From Gammaproteobacteria bacterium (GTDB taxonomy: Bacteria > Pseudomonadota > Gammaproteobacteria > Pseudomonadales > Azotimanducaceae), in contig NZGC01000089.1 of the NCBI GenBank assembly GCA_002689445.1, positions 1 through 32,835 on the forward strand: a stretch of 32,835 nucleotides of DNA. The letters run 5' to 3'. The translations under genes and the position numbers were made by a program. Under the pieces are notes generated by a model that made no database searches, was not told the DNA's origin, and saw nothing but the letters and a program-made list of their open reading frames with translations. Of this stretch, positions 32,425 through 32,835 are shown piece after piece. The stretch's first letter is position 1. Each line of letters starts with the position of its first letter.

Positions 32425-32835
32425 TTAGGCATTCACAGCCCAGCCTCCGGAGAAAGGGAACACTTGGCCGACGAAAAAATCGCTGTTATCGGACGCCAGG
32501 AACAGCGCAAATTCAGCTTGCTCTTCTGGTCGGGCGACTCGCTGAATAGGAACATTTCGGATTAGATGTTTTTGGAAGCGTTCCGATGCGACGAGATCAT
32601 CCGGATAATAAACAGGATTGCTCACATAGTTTTGAGCAATGGCGTTAATTTGGACGTTCTTAGCTGCGTACTCGAGTCCTGCTGCTTTAATCCATGCGTT
32701 TTGAGCGCCTCTTGCCGCGCAATAAGCCGCGGATCCAGGTAGACCTTTCAACGGCGCAGCACTGGTGATCGCAATGATCTTGCCGTATCCACGGCGCGCC
32801 ATTCGCGGTGCGAATGCTCGGGTTAAACCCATCAG
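32425..32835 (-). CDS. Halohydrin-dehalogenase-like SDR, C-terminal part
   Basis: The window holds only the C-terminal 136 residues; the N-terminal nucleotide-fold half lies beyond the edge. It is an SDR whose active site reads S-x12-Y-x3-R: Ser in I-T-S-A-A-P, Tyr in A-A-Y-C-A-A-R. The usual SDR lysine is replaced by arginine (codon AGA at 32712-32710). S-Y-R at exactly these spacings is the signature of halohydrin dehalogenases. These release halide from vicinal haloalcohols to make epoxides and use no NAD. The A-I-A-Q-N-Y-V-S-N-P-V-Y-Y-P and C-terminal G-Q-V-F-P-F-S-G-G-W-A stretches also resemble that family. The activity is inferred. It is followed in the same operon by a GNAT gene. Confidence 0.82.
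   Translation of the reverse strand: MMGLTRAFAPRMARRGYGKIIAITSAAPLKGLPGSAAYCAARGAQNAWIKAAGLEYAAKNVQINAIAQNYVSNPVYYPDDLVASERFQKHLIRNVPIQRVARPEEQAEFALFLASDNSDFFVGQVFPFSGGWAVNA

Overview
The window looks like the chromosome of a free-living, probably marine gammaproteobacterium. The evidence is the gene families themselves: a GroEL tail with GGM repeats, a DUF2835 gene, gspAB-type secretion accessory genes, sbcB, MetR, a TRAP transporter, and a halohydrin-dehalogenase-like gene. The lineage is inferred, and I cannot name a species. Genes are densely packed. Four convergent pairs share exactly 4 nt at their stop codons. No rRNA, tRNA, insertion sequence, integrase or CRISPR array was seen.

Layout. 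1-2.1 kb: end of groEL with its terminator, a DUF2835 protein, a PuuD-like heme membrane domain without its cytochrome c part, and a membrane-anchored coiled-coil protein. 2.1-6.9 kb (minus): gspB and gspA (type II secretion assembly), a YihG/PlsC-type acyltransferase and a DASS (SLC13-type) anion/Na+ symporter. 6.9-9.6 kb: exonuclease I and the convergent M18 aminopeptidase. 9.7-14.1 kb: a sulfur amino-acid block. It holds a cystathionine gamma-synthase-family gene behind a complete SAM-II-like riboswitch (promoter, aptamer, terminator), then purC, msrA and a PatB/MalY C-S lyase. 14.3-17.2 kb: an enoyl-CoA hydratase, moaB, moeA and a 59-residue membrane protein. 17.2-20.8 kb: a four-gene locus with a methyltransferase facing an operon of GT4 glycosyltransferase, methyltransferase and a terpene-cyclase-like alpha-toroid protein; its product is unknown. 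21.0-22.0 kb: metR with an AT-rich inverted-repeat operator candidate.

22.0-22.6 kb is non-coding and structured. On the minus strand it has a perfect 13-nt complement of the 16S rRNA tail, a long hairpin and an intrinsic terminator. 22.6-25.6 kb: a PNPOx-like flavoprotein with a small partner, a 55-residue protein, a TauD-type dioxygenase and an alpha/beta hydrolase. 25.6-28.6 kb: a tripartite TRAP transporter whose binding-protein gene seems to start with a non-canonical AUC. 28.6-30.5 kb: an ammonium transporter behind a sigma-54 promoter, with no glnK beside it. 30.7-32.8 kb (minus): an SPFH/prohibitin protein, a GNAT acetyltransferase and, running off the edge, an SDR with the S-x12-Y-x3-R signature of halohydrin dehalogenases.

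The clearest regulatory story is methionine and sulfur: SAM-responsive transcription control of a transsulfuration enzyme, MetR, a C-S lyase and methionine sulfoxide reductase all lie within about 12 kb. The best candidates for undescribed biology are the riboswitch with its visible antiterminator, the 22.36-22.48 kb element, the AUC start of the TRAP gene, and the toroid/methyltransferase/glycosyltransferase locus.
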